A DNA stretch of 49,591 nt from Bacteroides sp. (GTDB taxonomy: Bacteria > Bacteroidota > Bacteroidia > Bacteroidales > Bacteroidaceae): the NCBI GenBank assembly GCA_017992695.1, contig JAGOOC010000020.1:1-49591 (forward strand), given 5' to 3'. This document shows, piece after piece, positions 16,133-26,061 of this stretch. The translations under genes were made by a program, and so were the position numbers. The notes under the pieces are model-generated. The model was not told the origin of the DNA. It searched no databases and worked only from the letters and a program-made list of their open reading frames with translations. Position 1 is the first letter of the stretch. Each line of letters begins with the position of its first letter.

Positions 16133-17659
16133 TTAGTTCATTGCAGGAAGTGTCACCGGGAAGTAAGGGTTCGGTGTGTGAGAAGCTTGAATAAAGCCTT
16201 TCATTTTCTTCACTATGCTGGGGTAACGTGAAGCCACATCGTTATCTTCGTGGAGATCGGTTTTCAGGTTGTATAAGAAAGGAGTTCCTTTTTTCACCAC
16301 CATCTTCCAGTTACCCATACGCACAGCGATCTGATTGGTTTCATTGAATTCCCAGTAGAGGTATTCATGTTGTTTCTGTCCCTTCTTGCCCAAAAGCGTG
16401 GGAGCAATGGAGATGCCGTCAAAGTAATCTTTCTCTTTCGAAGGATTAGTATACTTCGCAGTATAATTCTTCATGCCGATGAGATCACAGAAAGTGGGCA
16501 TCATGTCATAGAAGGCACAGATCTGATCGTTAGTTGTTCCGGCAGCTACACTTTTGGGCCAACGGGCAATGAAAGGAACACGGATGCCCCCTTCGTGGCA
16601 TTGGCGTTTCAGTCCGCGCAACTTACCATCGTGACCAAAGAATGCAGGATCGGCGCCTCCCTCTTCGTGAGGACCATTGTCGCTGGTAAAGATAACCAAC
16701 GTATTCTCATCCAATCCTTTTTCTTCTAACTTCTTCAGCACCTCACCTACGTAGTGATCTAACCGCGTAACCATGGCTGCAAACTGTGCACGGGTATGCG
16801 TGGTAGCGTTGTAACGCGAACCTTCACTTCCTTTATAATTCTTATCCTCCACAAACTTCGCTTTGTATTCGTTTAAGAGGGAATCTTCGGGTTGTACCAG
16901 CTCTGCATGAGGCAGTGTATAGCTAAAGATACCAAAGAAAGGCTGCTTACTGTCTTGGCTGTCGATCCATTGCATCGCCTTTTGATGAATCATATCGGCC
17001 GAATATTGTGGACGCTTGTGATAATCGGGGCCATAGAGCGGGTAATTGATGTTTTCGTCCATCACCACACGCACCACAGCCGTATCGCCAAGGGCCTTGC
17101 TGTATCGATTCAAGAAATTGGGATAATAGAGGTGGGCTTGAAACTGACAGATATAGCCGTAGTATTCATCTACCCCACGCTTATCGGGCGTAGAGCACGA
17201 GCCCTCATAACCGCCTGCCCATTTGCCGAACATGCCGGTGGCATATCCGTTATCTTTCATGATCTCGGGCAATAGGATATGATCGGGGTCATAAGGGTGC
17301 TGCCCAACTACAGAGAAATCTTTGTTGGCTCCATACAGCATGGTGGGTGAATTTTGCCAATACTCTTTATTGCCACGCACTTCTGTGTGTCCGGTGTGTT
17401 GCCCGGTCATGAGCGAAGCCCTCGAAGGAGCGCTTACCGGACTGCCGGCATAAGCCTGCGTAAAGCGCATGCCTTGCTGCGCCATCCGATCTATATTGGG
17501 GGTGCTGATATGAGTTTGCCCGTAGCATCCCAAATCTCCGTAGCCCATATCGTCGCATAAGATAAAGATAATATTGGGTTTCTCAGCCTTTTGTGCACAG
17601 GCAGATAGCCCCGTAAGGGCAAGCCCTGCGCTTGTCAAGATCAGTTTTTGGTAGTTCAT
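16133..17659 (-). CDS. Lipoprotein sulfatase, serine-type (family S1)
   Basis: This 508-residue exported sulfatase has a signal peptide ending in a lipobox-like LSAC (C21), implying membrane anchoring in the periplasm or at the surface. The alkaline-phosphatase-fold core has 'IIFILCDDMGYGD' (metal Asp pair 36-37) and the modification site S-A-P-S-R at 76-80, where Ser76 must be converted to formylglycine by an anaerobic radical-SAM maturase encoded elsewhere. 'TGQHTGHTEVRGN', 'FSYTLPHAEL' and 'VIFTSDNGPHEEGGAD' are also typical of S1 sulfatases. It removes sulfate esters from a glycan. It lies 19 bases after a second sulfatase and downstream of SusC/SusD, so it belongs to the same locus. The exact S1 subfamily and sulfate position cannot be read by eye. 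Confidence 0.92.
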   Translation of the reverse strand: MNYQKLILTSAGLALTGLSACAQKAEKPNIIFILCDDMGYGDLGCYGQTHISTPNIDRMAQQGMRFTQAYAGSPVSAPSRASLMTGQHTGHTEVRGNKEYWQNSPTMLYGANKDFSVVGQHPYDPDHILLPEIMKDNGYATGMFGKWAGGYEGSCSTPDKRGVDEYYGYICQFQAHLYYPNFLNRYSKALGDTAVVRVVMDENINYPLYGPDYHKRPQYSADMIHQKAMQWIDSQDSKQPFFGIFSYTLPHAELVQPEDSLLNEYKAKFVEDKNYKGSEGSRYNATTHTRAQFAAMVTRLDHYVGEVLKKLEEKGLDENTLVIFTSDNGPHEEGGADPAFFGHDGKLRGLKRQCHEGGIRVPFIARWPKSVAAGTTNDQICAFYDMMPTFCDLIGMKNYTAKYTNPSKEKDYFDGISIAPTLLGKKGQKQHEYLYWEFNETNQIAVRMGNWKMVVKKGTPFLYNLKTDLHEDNDVASRYPSIVKKMKGFIQASHTPNPYFPVTLPAMN

Positions 17660-17678
17660 TAGGAAATGAGTTTAAGAA

Positions 17679-19235
17679 TTATTGAATGGTGATTGTCTGG
17701 TTGCGCACCTTTTTTAGAATGTTTTCCAGTTCAAGCAGTTGTTCAGGATGTTGTGCGGCTACGTTCTCTTGCTCTCCCACTACATTCATTTTATAGAGCT
17801 GTGGTGTAGCCAAATTGCCGGTTTCTATTTTAGGGCCCCACTGAATCACCTTCGGTCCGCTGTTGGGTTCGATAAACTTCCAATCGGGTGTGCGCACAGA
17901 GAGCGTGTGATTGGCGGCTTGTGTAACCACCCACGGGCGCGCGGTTTTCGTTTCACCCAGCAAGCTCCCCAAGTAATTATAGCTGTCGGGAGCACTGCCT
18001 TTAGGCAATTTAGCATTGACCAGTGCAGCAAACGAAGCATACCAATCGATTTGCGACACCAGTGCATCCGATACCTGCGCCTTTTGAACCCGTTTAGGCC
18101 AACGAACAATCACCGGCACGCGTGCACCTCCCTCAAAGGCACTGTACTTACCTCCGCGCAACTCTCCCGTAGGACGATGTCCGTTCAGCAGCTCTTCTGC
18201 TCTGTCCATATAGCCGTCATCGACTACCGGGCCGTTATCGCTAGAGAGGATAATCAGCGTATTGTCCGCTATTCCCGCCTTCTCGAGCGCCTGAAACAGT
18301 TGTCCTACACTCCAATCAAACTGTGCGATTGCATCACCACGCAACCCCATCTTGTTTTTACCCCGAAACCGTTCGTGAGGGAAGCGAGGAACGTGCACAT
18401 CGTTGGTAGCAAAATACATGAAGAAGGGCTCTTCTTTGTGCTTGCCAATGAAGTTTACAGCATGCGTAGTAATCGAGTCGGCAATGTTTTCATCTTTCCA
18501 CAACGCCTTCCCGCCGCCTTTCATAAAGCCGATACGCGAAATCCCATTTACGATGGATTGATCGTGTCCGTGGCTTGGCTGGAGGTTGTAAAGCAATTCG
18601 GGATGGCTCTTTCCGGTAGGTTCGCCTTCAAAGTTCTTGGTATAGCTTACCTCAATAGGTGCAGAGGGATCATAATTGGCAACTTTGCCGTTTTCGATAA
18701 AGACACAAGGCACTCTGTCGGCAGTAGCCGCCATGATGTACGAGTAGTCGAAACCGATATCGCCCAATGCAGCAGGCAAAGGAGCATTCCAGTCTTGCTG
18801 TCCGGTCTTATCGCCCAGTCCCAAATGCCATTTACCAAAGGCTGCCGTGGCATATCCTGCGTTTTTGAACACATCGGCCATGGTGTATTGTGCCGGTTCT
18901 ACAATCATGCCTGCATCTCCGCGAGCAACATCGGTGCCCGGTTTGCGCCAAGCATACTCGCCTGTGAGCAAGGAGTAGCGCGACGGGGTGCTGGTGGCAG
19001 CCGTAGCATAAGCATTGGTAAACCGAATCCCTTCGGCCGCCAAGCGGTCAATGTGAGGGGTTTGCACCTGCTGCGCACCGTAGCACGAGAGGTCGCCATA
19101 ACCGAGATCATCGGCATAGATCACCAGCACATTGGGTCGGGCATGTGGTGTTGCTTTTTTCTTTTGTGCAGCTACTTGTCCCGAGACGGAGAGTCCCAGC
19201 AGTAAAGTACTGCTTACTAATAAGGGTTTATTCAT
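17679..19235 (-). CDS. Periplasmic sulfatase, serine-type (family S1)
   Basis: This 518-residue sulfatase has a cleavable signal peptide (hydrophobic 4-18, 'VAAQ' near 24) and no lipobox Cys, so it is probably periplasmic. Metal-binding DD lies at 42-43 in 'YADDLGYGDLSCYG', the formylglycine site S-T-P-S-R at 82-86, and 'FGKWHLGLGDKTG' and 'LSSDNGPVVDDGY' follow. It is clearly paralogous to the downstream sulfatase but diverged, so the two probably attack different sulfate positions or linkages. Both lie after SusD in one transcription unit with a 160-base gap containing a hairpin. It needs the same maturase. The glycan target is unknown; host mucin or glycosaminoglycan-like substrates are typical but not shown here. 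Confidence 0.92.
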   Translation of the reverse strand: MNKPLLVSSTLLLGLSVSGQVAAQKKKATPHARPNVLVIYADDLGYGDLSCYGAQQVQTPHIDRLAAEGIRFTNAYATAATSTPSRYSLLTGEYAWRKPGTDVARGDAGMIVEPAQYTMADVFKNAGYATAAFGKWHLGLGDKTGQQDWNAPLPAALGDIGFDYSYIMAATADRVPCVFIENGKVANYDPSAPIEVSYTKNFEGEPTGKSHPELLYNLQPSHGHDQSIVNGISRIGFMKGGGKALWKDENIADSITTHAVNFIGKHKEEPFFMYFATNDVHVPRFPHERFRGKNKMGLRGDAIAQFDWSVGQLFQALEKAGIADNTLIILSSDNGPVVDDGYMDRAEELLNGHRPTGELRGGKYSAFEGGARVPVIVRWPKRVQKAQVSDALVSQIDWYASFAALVNAKLPKGSAPDSYNYLGSLLGETKTARPWVVTQAANHTLSVRTPDWKFIEPNSGPKVIQWGPKIETGNLATPQLYKMNVVGEQENVAAQHPEQLLELENILKKVRNQTITIQ

Positions 19236-19305
19236 GATTATACCATTAGTTTATATCGATTCTATATTCCAAAATTAACCCGGTAAATTCATCTCTCTTT
19301 TGATT

Positions 19306-19338
19306 CCGGTAATCGTGTACTAAGCACACGATTACCGG
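19306..19338 (-). terminator. 13-bp stem-loop between SusD and the sulfatases
   Basis: The inverted repeat CCGGTAATCGTGT / ACACGATTACCGG (19306-19318 and 19326-19338) has a 7-base loop. No T tract follows on the minus strand, so it is more likely an attenuating or mRNA-stabilising hairpin that sets a higher level for susC/susD than for the sulfatases, rather than a full terminator. Confidence 0.55.
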
Positions 19339-19395
19339 GTATCAAAGACTTGTTCTTCTATAAATCAACTTACATTGCAGAAGCAGTCCATAAGA

Positions 19396-21321
19396 TTAAT
19401 CCCATCCGGGGTTATTAGGCGCTAATCCGGGATTCAGTACAATTTCGGTGGTCGGCACTTCAAATAGATAGTATTTCTCCAACCATCCTTTTCCTTCCTT
19501 CACAGGATCGTTGTACAAAAAGAGATATCCCTCGGTCATGCTACCGTTCACTCCATCCGAAAGTCCGGTTGTTTCATTCAGCAGAGTATATCCTGCTTTT
19601 GTTGCCACTGTCTTGGACACCCATAATCCTTTTTGCGTTTTATTAATGAACCAGGGAGCCATTCTCCAACGACGCACATCATAGAATCCGAAACCTTCGC
19701 CCATCAACTCAATAATACGTTCCCGACGGATTTCCCACAACAATGGCTCAACCAAAACACCTGCATCATTTCCTTTCGGATAATACTTACCACGCTCAGG
19801 GTCAAAGTTAGCATCAATATCAGCCACTACCATAGTTGCTATGCCGGCACGTTTGCGCAGTTTATTAATAGTAGCATCGGCTACTGTTTGATCAAACTGA
19901 CCTACTTCAAACTTAGCTTCAGCATAGTTTAACAACACCTCTTCAATTTTAAAGATAGGCTTATCGGCTACGTTCAAAGCTCCATTATTGAAGTTAGTCT
20001 CCCAGTTACTCCAGTTTTTCCAAACATAATAGCCCGAACGGCAAGTAACAAAAGCTCCTGTACCCAATCTTGGGATTTCAGGGACTAACGCTGCAGACCA
20101 GTTTTGACCTGGCAGACGTTTCATTCCAATGCCCGGATTACTACAGCTCGTATTGGCACCCATAATGTCAATATACTCCCTATCAGCTGGGTTACTAGTA
20201 TACGACCAAGTAGCATAATCGCCCTTACCCGATGTTACTTTATACGGAGGAATAACGGTATGATATAGGCGAGGATCTCTGTCGCGAAATGTAGCATACA
20301 TATTTTTATCACCATGATAATTGGACAAACTATTTTTAATTGGCTTTCCATTCTTCATGAGATAGAGATCTACAGTGCTTTGGTTCATCTCTATATTGTG
20401 AGATGACGTATGCTCCATGTAACAGTAGTTAGCCGCATTAATGTCCTTAACATACTGTTTGTATAGGATAACACCCGGTATCTTACTTAAGTCTTCAGAT
20501 GTCCACATCTCTCCATATCCGGCAGCGGGTTGTCCGTCGGTACCTCCATACAAAGTAGGATAAGCCGTCATCAGCAACTGCGATACACGAATACATTCTT
20601 GGAAGTAACTATCATAATCATTAAGTTCATGATATTTGCGCCAGGTGCCTTCCCGCAAAGTGAAGCGCGACAAAGCTGCACGCACAGCATTCTGATTGAT
20701 TGTGTTTGCTCCATCACTTGATGTGAAGTTGCCTATGTTCTCTTCTGCCCACTTTAATCGTTCGAGCACTTTGTCTGCGACCTCTTTACGAGGCATACGT
20801 TTGGCAAAAGCCTCTTCGGATGATTCATTCAGCACTTTATCTACCCAAGGCACATCGCCAAACCGATCAATCAGTTCCATATACCAATACGAATGGAAGA
20901 AGTAACCTACCGCTCTCCAGTGATTCTTTTCGGCTTCGTTCATTTTCGACTCGTCTATATGTGATAACATAATATTGACGCGACGCAAATAACCAAAATC
21001 CCAGCCATTGCCTGAGGCCACACTGCTCACCGTTTGAAAAGCGTATTTATTGAATCCGCTTTCTTGCTTTTGCTCCAGATATCCGGCCCATCGATCACCC
21101 TGGTAGTGAGAATCTTGTCCCACTCCACTTAATGAAGTCGCAATGTTTGTCTTAGCAAACACCTCATAACAAGGCCACATAAATGTTTTGAAGTTATTGT
21201 AGGATTGGAAAGCATTTCCTTCAGTCAGATCCGTTACCGGATATTTCTCCAGAAAGCTGTCGTTACAGCTCGTTAAGGCAATCGTACCTAAAAGAGCTAA
21301 ACTTATAATAATCTTTTTCAT
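19396..21321 (-). CDS. SusD/RagB-family nutrient-binding lipoprotein
   Basis: This 641-residue surface lipoprotein forms the lid of a SusCD glycan importer. I start at the ATG at 21321, which gives a clean signal peptide and lipobox (LTSC, C19) followed by 'NDSFLEKYPVTDLTEGNAF', the usual SusD opening. The open frame extends 28 codons upstream but that would place residues before the signal peptide. Helical TPR-like regions and the C-terminal RagB segment ('EVLLNYAEAKFEVGQ', 'LLWEIRRERIIELMGEGFGFYDVRRWR') are clear. It starts 29 bases after the susC-like stop, the invariant arrangement for these pairs. It is larger than the average SusD (about 550 residues), suggesting extra surface loops for a complex glycan. 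Confidence 0.95.
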   Translation of the reverse strand: MKKIIISLALLGTIALTSCNDSFLEKYPVTDLTEGNAFQSYNNFKTFMWPCYEVFAKTNIATSLSGVGQDSHYQGDRWAGYLEQKQESGFNKYAFQTVSSVASGNGWDFGYLRRVNIMLSHIDESKMNEAEKNHWRAVGYFFHSYWYMELIDRFGDVPWVDKVLNESSEEAFAKRMPRKEVADKVLERLKWAEENIGNFTSSDGANTINQNAVRAALSRFTLREGTWRKYHELNDYDSYFQECIRVSQLLMTAYPTLYGGTDGQPAAGYGEMWTSEDLSKIPGVILYKQYVKDINAANYCYMEHTSSHNIEMNQSTVDLYLMKNGKPIKNSLSNYHGDKNMYATFRDRDPRLYHTVIPPYKVTSGKGDYATWSYTSNPADREYIDIMGANTSCSNPGIGMKRLPGQNWSAALVPEIPRLGTGAFVTCRSGYYVWKNWSNWETNFNNGALNVADKPIFKIEEVLLNYAEAKFEVGQFDQTVADATINKLRKRAGIATMVVADIDANFDPERGKYYPKGNDAGVLVEPLLWEIRRERIIELMGEGFGFYDVRRWRMAPWFINKTQKGLWVSKTVATKAGYTLLNETTGLSDGVNGSMTEGYLFLYNDPVKEGKGWLEKYYLFEVPTTEIVLNPGLAPNNPGWD

Positions 21322-21350
21322 ATTTCTATCTGTTTGTCTTTTGTAGTAAA

Positions 21351-24300
21351 TTATAATGTAACATTGATCCCAAACGACACCGTACGATAAGACGGATAGT
21401 TCCATCCCAATGTTTCAGGGTCGATTCCAGAGGCAAGTGAAGAGAATGTGGCCAAGTTTTCTATACTAACAAAGGCTTTTAACTGCTTCAATGAAAATGG
21501 GTTGATCAAGTTTTTGGGTACACTGTAAGACAAGGTTACATTCTTGATGCGGAAATAAGAGCCACTTGAAAGGAATTTATCCGATTGGCGATAGTTAGAT
21601 CCTTGGTTACCGTAGTTGCCATAGATACGAGGATACTGAGCATCGGGATTTGCAGCAGCATAATTGCCACCAGCAGCGTCAACCGGCTTCCAATAGTTGC
21701 TCAGTCCTTCATATAAAGGTACAAATTTAAAGTCAGCATACAAAGGGGTGTTTAATGTATTGGTCATCCAAGCGTCTCGTTTACCTGTACCTTGCATGAA
21801 TATATTCAGATCAAAACCGGCATAATTACCACCTAGAGTGATTCCATACAAATACCGCGAGGTGCTGTTACCAATGATCTTGCGATCTCCCGGATTATCC
21901 AACGTGTTGTTACCCGAAGAGATCAAATTAGTCCCTTTCTCATCATCCATCAAGTTCTTAAACTTCAGATCACCGGGGCGTGGATTATATCCATCTAAGC
22001 GAGCTACGCCTTCTCTCAACTTCCAACTGGAGGTATTTTCAAAGTCATCCACCGTATAAAAACCATCGGCTTCATATCCCCATATCTCACCAAGCTTCAT
22101 TCCTTCATAGAAGTTACTTAGCAGTTTCGACTTATTGTTGCTGTATTTGGTAATTACCGATTCGTTGTCGGATAGATTGAATCCAACACGATATTGTAGT
22201 TTACCGATATTATCTCTCCAGTTTACACTTAACTCCCAACCGCTGGTACGCATATCAGCTGTATTTTGGTAAGGTGCACTAGATCCGACCACAGCCGGCA
22301 GCTGCATGCCCGGAGCAAGCATTCCTTTAGTGTCTCGTTGATACCAGTCAAACGTTGCGTTCAATCGGTTATTTAGCAAAACAACATCAACTCCTAAATC
22401 TAAAGTACCTACTTTCTCCCATGTGAAATTGTTGCTCACTAATGCAGGTAATGAGGTTATAGCCGTCACGTAGGTATCATTCATCAACCATCCGTTGTAT
22501 TTGTTATTGATGCTCATCGTTGGCATGAATGAGTAAGTGGGCACATTTTGATTACCAATCATACCATACGAAGCACGAATTTTTAATCCATCCAACCAAG
22601 ATCGAGTCGACCGCATGAATTGCTCTTCGGCTATTTGCCACCCCGCAGAGACAGATGGAAAGAATCCATATCGCGAGTTCTTTGGAAATCTTGATGACCC
22701 GTCGTAACGACCATTCACTTCAAGCAGGTATTTGTCTTGATATCCATAGTTTACTCGGAAGAACCCACCGCGAACAGCATATTCATTATAGGAGTCAGTC
22801 ACTTTAATGGTAGACGTTCCACCACCCATGCTTGGCACCTCAATAGAAGCCTGTCCATAAGAGTAAGCATCTAATGTCTCTTGGTAGCTTGACTCTTGGT
22901 TAAAACCAACCATTGTTTTAAACTTATGGCTTCCTAAATCAAAGCTATAGGTTCCGTACACATTGATTGCGTTATAATTCGTATGTTGCTTGTATTTACG
23001 CAGATAATCCTCTGTCGGAGTAGTATCTTTTCCTCCTTCAATAGTAGTATAGTCCGTTTTTCCCGAATACCAGTGGTAATCGTATACATTCTTATCAAAC
23101 GTATATTCAAAAGCCGCTTCAAAACCTTTAAATGGTTTCACTATTGATTTCAAGAAAATACGAGGATTATCATTCAGATCTTTGGATGGATTAGCCCAAA
23201 GAATTTGATTGCGCGGAGTAAAGAAAGGTAGGTCCTTGCCTTTCTCAGATATCTCACCGGGCATATTCCCTTCGGGATAGAATGATGCCAGACGCGTAGA
23301 GTAGATGGCACCAAGTGCAGATGAAGGAACCATCTTTTTACTACTTGCGTAACTCATCGTGGCCTCTTGAGTAAACCAGTTAGTTATGTCGGCAGAGATA
23401 AAAGCATTAACATTAAAACGATCGTAGGTGTCTTTATTCGTAATAAGTACACCATCACTTGATACATATCCTCCCGATAAGCGGTATCGCAATTTATCCG
23501 TTCCTCCCGATGTCGATATGTTATGAGTCATCTGGAAACTATTGGTCAACATGTTATCAATGAGATCTTTCTCATTAAGCCAATACACAGCTCCGTCTGT
23601 ATCTTTAAAAATGCCATCTCCATAGGTCTTGAATTTAGATGGATCTTGTTTGTACTCCTCCAAGTATCTCATCCATTTGCTCACACTTCCTCCTTGTGTC
23701 CAATATTGATCGCCTGCGGCATCAGAATAGGCCTGTAAGTACTCTCTTAAAGGAGCTTGTTTGGGCAGATTCACTGCTTTTCCAACACCAAAATTATTGT
23801 TGTAGTTTAGCTGAAATTTAGTAGAGCTTTGTGGGCGTTTAGTGGTGAACAAGATAACGCCTCCGGCAGCACGTGCACCATAAATAGCAGCCGATGCTGC
23901 ATCTTTAAGTACGGTTACCGTTTCAATGTCTTCCGGGTTAAGCATATCAATATCGCCTTCCACGTTGTCTATCAACACTAGCGGGGCAATTTTATTACCA
24001 TACGTTCCATCACTATTCTTGATACCTACTGAGTAAGCTCCACGAATTTGAAACGATTTACTTTTACCGGGATCATTACCGCCACTAGACACCATCAATC
24101 CGGGTACTGTTCCTTGCAATGCATCAGCAGCCTTTAAAATAGGGCGTTCTCCGATCACTTCGTCCATCTTTATAGAAGATACAGAGCCGGTAAGGTTTGC
24201 CTTCTTCTGTGATCCGAAGCCTACTACAACCACCTCGGCTAGTGTTTGAGCATCTTCTTTCAACACAACATTGAGCGACTTCCCTGTTCCTGTGGTAACA

Positions 24301-24854
24301 GATTGAGTTTGATAGCCGATATAAGAGATGTCGAGCGTTGATTTATCTGCGTTTACTTTGAGCATGAAGCGTCCGTCGAGGTCGGTAATACAGCCATTGC
24401 TTGTTCCCGTCTCAATAACGCTTGCTCCAATAACGGGCTCGCCCGATTCGTCAACAATTCTTCCGATTACCTCTTTGTTTTTCTGCTGACTCGGTGCATT
24501 CGTTGCACTGTTTTCCTGCTTAGCAGGTATAATAATAATGTGTTTCTGTTCAAACCGGAAGGAGAAGCCGGTGTTCTTCAATAAGTCGGTCAGTACAAAC
24601 GACAATTCTTTATTTATATAATTCTCTTTGACCTTCTTGTTTACATCTAACTTAGTCTGATTGTATGCAATACTTAAATTTGTTTGTTTCTCAATTTGCT
24701 GAAATACATTTAATAATGGTTGATTGTTTCCACGCACGGTAACCTGCTGTGTTTGCCCGTAAACAATGCTGCAAAAGCATAAAGAAAGCGATAAAAGCAT
24801 AACTTTATGTATTTTTATGAACAGGTTATCTCTTAATTGTTTCTTGAAATTCAT
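21351..24854 (-). CDS. SusC/RagA-family TonB-dependent transporter with STN signalling domain
   Basis: This 1167-residue outer-membrane glycan importer has, in order: a signal peptide (to about residue 34), a secretin/TonB short N-terminal (STN) domain (about 35-110), a carboxypeptidase-D-like regulatory domain ('GRIVDESGEPVIGASVIETGT', about 130-215), a TonB box region ('LAEVVVVGFG'), a plug with 'LQGTVPGLMVSSGG' and 'VLKDAASAAIYGARAAGGV', and a 22-strand barrel ending 'VSFGINVTL'. The STN domain marks it as a transducer that contacts a FecR-type anti-sigma, and a FecR gene and ECF sigma lie directly upstream. Expression is therefore probably substrate-induced through trans-envelope signalling. 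Length is typical for the STN-bearing subclass. Confidence 0.96.
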   Translation of the reverse strand: MNFKKQLRDNLFIKIHKVMLLSLSLCFCSIVYGQTQQVTVRGNNQPLLNVFQQIEKQTNLSIAYNQTKLDVNKKVKENYINKELSFVLTDLLKNTGFSFRFEQKHIIIIPAKQENSATNAPSQQKNKEVIGRIVDESGEPVIGASVIETGTSNGCITDLDGRFMLKVNADKSTLDISYIGYQTQSVTTGTGKSLNVVLKEDAQTLAEVVVVGFGSQKKANLTGSVSSIKMDEVIGERPILKAADALQGTVPGLMVSSGGNDPGKSKSFQIRGAYSVGIKNSDGTYGNKIAPLVLIDNVEGDIDMLNPEDIETVTVLKDAASAAIYGARAAGGVILFTTKRPQSSTKFQLNYNNNFGVGKAVNLPKQAPLREYLQAYSDAAGDQYWTQGGSVSKWMRYLEEYKQDPSKFKTYGDGIFKDTDGAVYWLNEKDLIDNMLTNSFQMTHNISTSGGTDKLRYRLSGGYVSSDGVLITNKDTYDRFNVNAFISADITNWFTQEATMSYASSKKMVPSSALGAIYSTRLASFYPEGNMPGEISEKGKDLPFFTPRNQILWANPSKDLNDNPRIFLKSIVKPFKGFEAAFEYTFDKNVYDYHWYSGKTDYTTIEGGKDTTPTEDYLRKYKQHTNYNAINVYGTYSFDLGSHKFKTMVGFNQESSYQETLDAYSYGQASIEVPSMGGGTSTIKVTDSYNEYAVRGGFFRVNYGYQDKYLLEVNGRYDGSSRFPKNSRYGFFPSVSAGWQIAEEQFMRSTRSWLDGLKIRASYGMIGNQNVPTYSFMPTMSINNKYNGWLMNDTYVTAITSLPALVSNNFTWEKVGTLDLGVDVVLLNNRLNATFDWYQRDTKGMLAPGMQLPAVVGSSAPYQNTADMRTSGWELSVNWRDNIGKLQYRVGFNLSDNESVITKYSNNKSKLLSNFYEGMKLGEIWGYEADGFYTVDDFENTSSWKLREGVARLDGYNPRPGDLKFKNLMDDEKGTNLISSGNNTLDNPGDRKIIGNSTSRYLYGITLGGNYAGFDLNIFMQGTGKRDAWMTNTLNTPLYADFKFVPLYEGLSNYWKPVDAAGGNYAAANPDAQYPRIYGNYGNQGSNYRQSDKFLSSGSYFRIKNVTLSYSVPKNLINPFSLKQLKAFVSIENLATFSSLASGIDPETLGWNYPSYRTVSFGINVTL

Positions 24855-24967
24855 AGATTTGTGAGTTAATCATTAATACTGTTTTAAGTCTCTGTTGGTT
24901 TAAAATGTTTTTGATTGATTTAGGGAATCGGAAACGTGAGTAGTGCCTGTTTTCGATTCCTTTTTTT

Positions 24968-25978
24968 TCATTGATTGCCTTCTCCTTTCTGTCCAAGTGA
25001 TGAGTAGATGGAAATTGTTGCTTCATCTACCATTTGGTACGTAATACTACCAATTGTTTTTGTTACAATGTTCATGACCTCGTTTATATTTTCTCGTTGT
25101 TTGAATTTTATCGTATAGAGGTCAGAACTAACCAAGTCGGGCGAAATCAGAATAGTAATGCCATAGCTTCGCTCCAATGTTATCATTATCTCTTTCAGTG
25201 ACTGCGACACGAAGTTGAGTTCTCCCTTCGTCCACCCCGAATAGATCGCGGCATCTGCACTTTTTTTGTTGAATGTTCCATTCTGATTATTGTACTCCAA
25301 CTGTTCGTTGGGCAACAAAGTCGCAACGTTCTTTCCGCCTGCCTGCCGGATGGCAACCGAACCAGTCTCTAGCGTAGCTGTTGTTTTTTTATCCGCCGGA
25401 TAGGCTTTCAAGTTAAACGTGGTACCAAGCACTTGTACATTGAGGTGGTTTGTTTTTACAATAAAAGGATGTTTTTTGTTTTTGACAATTTTAAAGCGTC
25501 CTTCGCCCGCCAAGTATACCGAACGGGTATCACTGGCAAATCGGCTGGGATAGATGAGTACAGTGCCGGCATTCAGTTGAATCTCAGATCCGTCGGGCAA
25601 GGTAATCTCCTTGCACTCTCCTTCGGGCACAACGCATTCTAGAAACTCAATGGGCAACGGACGGCGTGCCTCCATATAGAAATAAACGGCTGCCCCGGTT
25701 AGAAGTGGTAGCAGAAACAGAGCAGCTATGCGCATCAAGCGTTGCGTAAAAAAGAGGTTCTTATTCCCCTTTACTGCTGTTCGCTCGCGAAACTTCGCAT
25801 AAGAGCGCTGCGTACTCTCATTAGCTTCCCATTTCGATTCATCCCATATTTCACGCATGGACTCTTCTTTCTCTTGCTGATGAGCAGGAGAGAGAATCCA
25901 TTTCCAAACCTTCTCTTTGAGTGCCGGAGTGAAGATGCTTGAGGTGAAAAGACGTATTATTTTAGATGCGTTTGACAT
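24968..25978 (-). CDS. FecR-family anti-sigma factor
   Basis: This 336-residue single-pass inner-membrane protein has a cytoplasmic N-terminal sigma-binding region (residues 1-80) and a transmembrane helix at about 83-102. A periplasmic FecR domain follows ('VPEGECKEITLPDGSEIQLNAGTVLIYPSRF', 'VYLAGEGRFKIVKNKKHPFIVKT', 'VQVLGTTFNLKAY'), then a C-terminal STN-like or secretin-interacting region ('LKEIMITLERSYGITI'). It relays substrate binding by the SusC-like transporter to the ECF sigma factor encoded 83 bases upstream. Gene order sigma, fecR, susC, susD is the classic arrangement for host-glycan PULs. Confidence 0.95.
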   Translation of the reverse strand: MSNASKIIRLFTSSIFTPALKEKVWKWILSPAHQQEKEESMREIWDESKWEANESTQRSYAKFRERTAVKGNKNLFFTQRLMRIAALFLLPLLTGAAVYFYMEARRPLPIEFLECVVPEGECKEITLPDGSEIQLNAGTVLIYPSRFASDTRSVYLAGEGRFKIVKNKKHPFIVKTNHLNVQVLGTTFNLKAYPADKKTTATLETGSVAIRQAGGKNVATLLPNEQLEYNNQNGTFNKKSADAAIYSGWTKGELNFVSQSLKEIMITLERSYGITILISPDLVSSDLYTIKFKQRENINEVMNIVTKTIGSITYQMVDEATISIYSSLGQKGEGNQ

Positions 25979-26061
25979 AGTGCGAAAATCTAAGTTATGC
26001 GATTATACATAAGACAAGATACACGAACCACCAAACACACACAGTCAGTAACCGATATTTT

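Noticed and set aside
17739-19205. 488-codon + strand open frame opposite the second sulfatase
   Set aside because: It is the exact antisense of a clear sulfatase gene; its translation is Cys/His/Arg-rich without any domain.
21322-21405. 28-codon N-terminal extension of SusD
   Set aside because: It would precede a perfect lipoprotein signal peptide and overlap the end of the susC-like gene.
24826-25026. Small minus-strand frame bridging fecR and the susC-like gene
   Set aside because: It overlaps the ends of both real genes in another frame and has no promoter or similarity.
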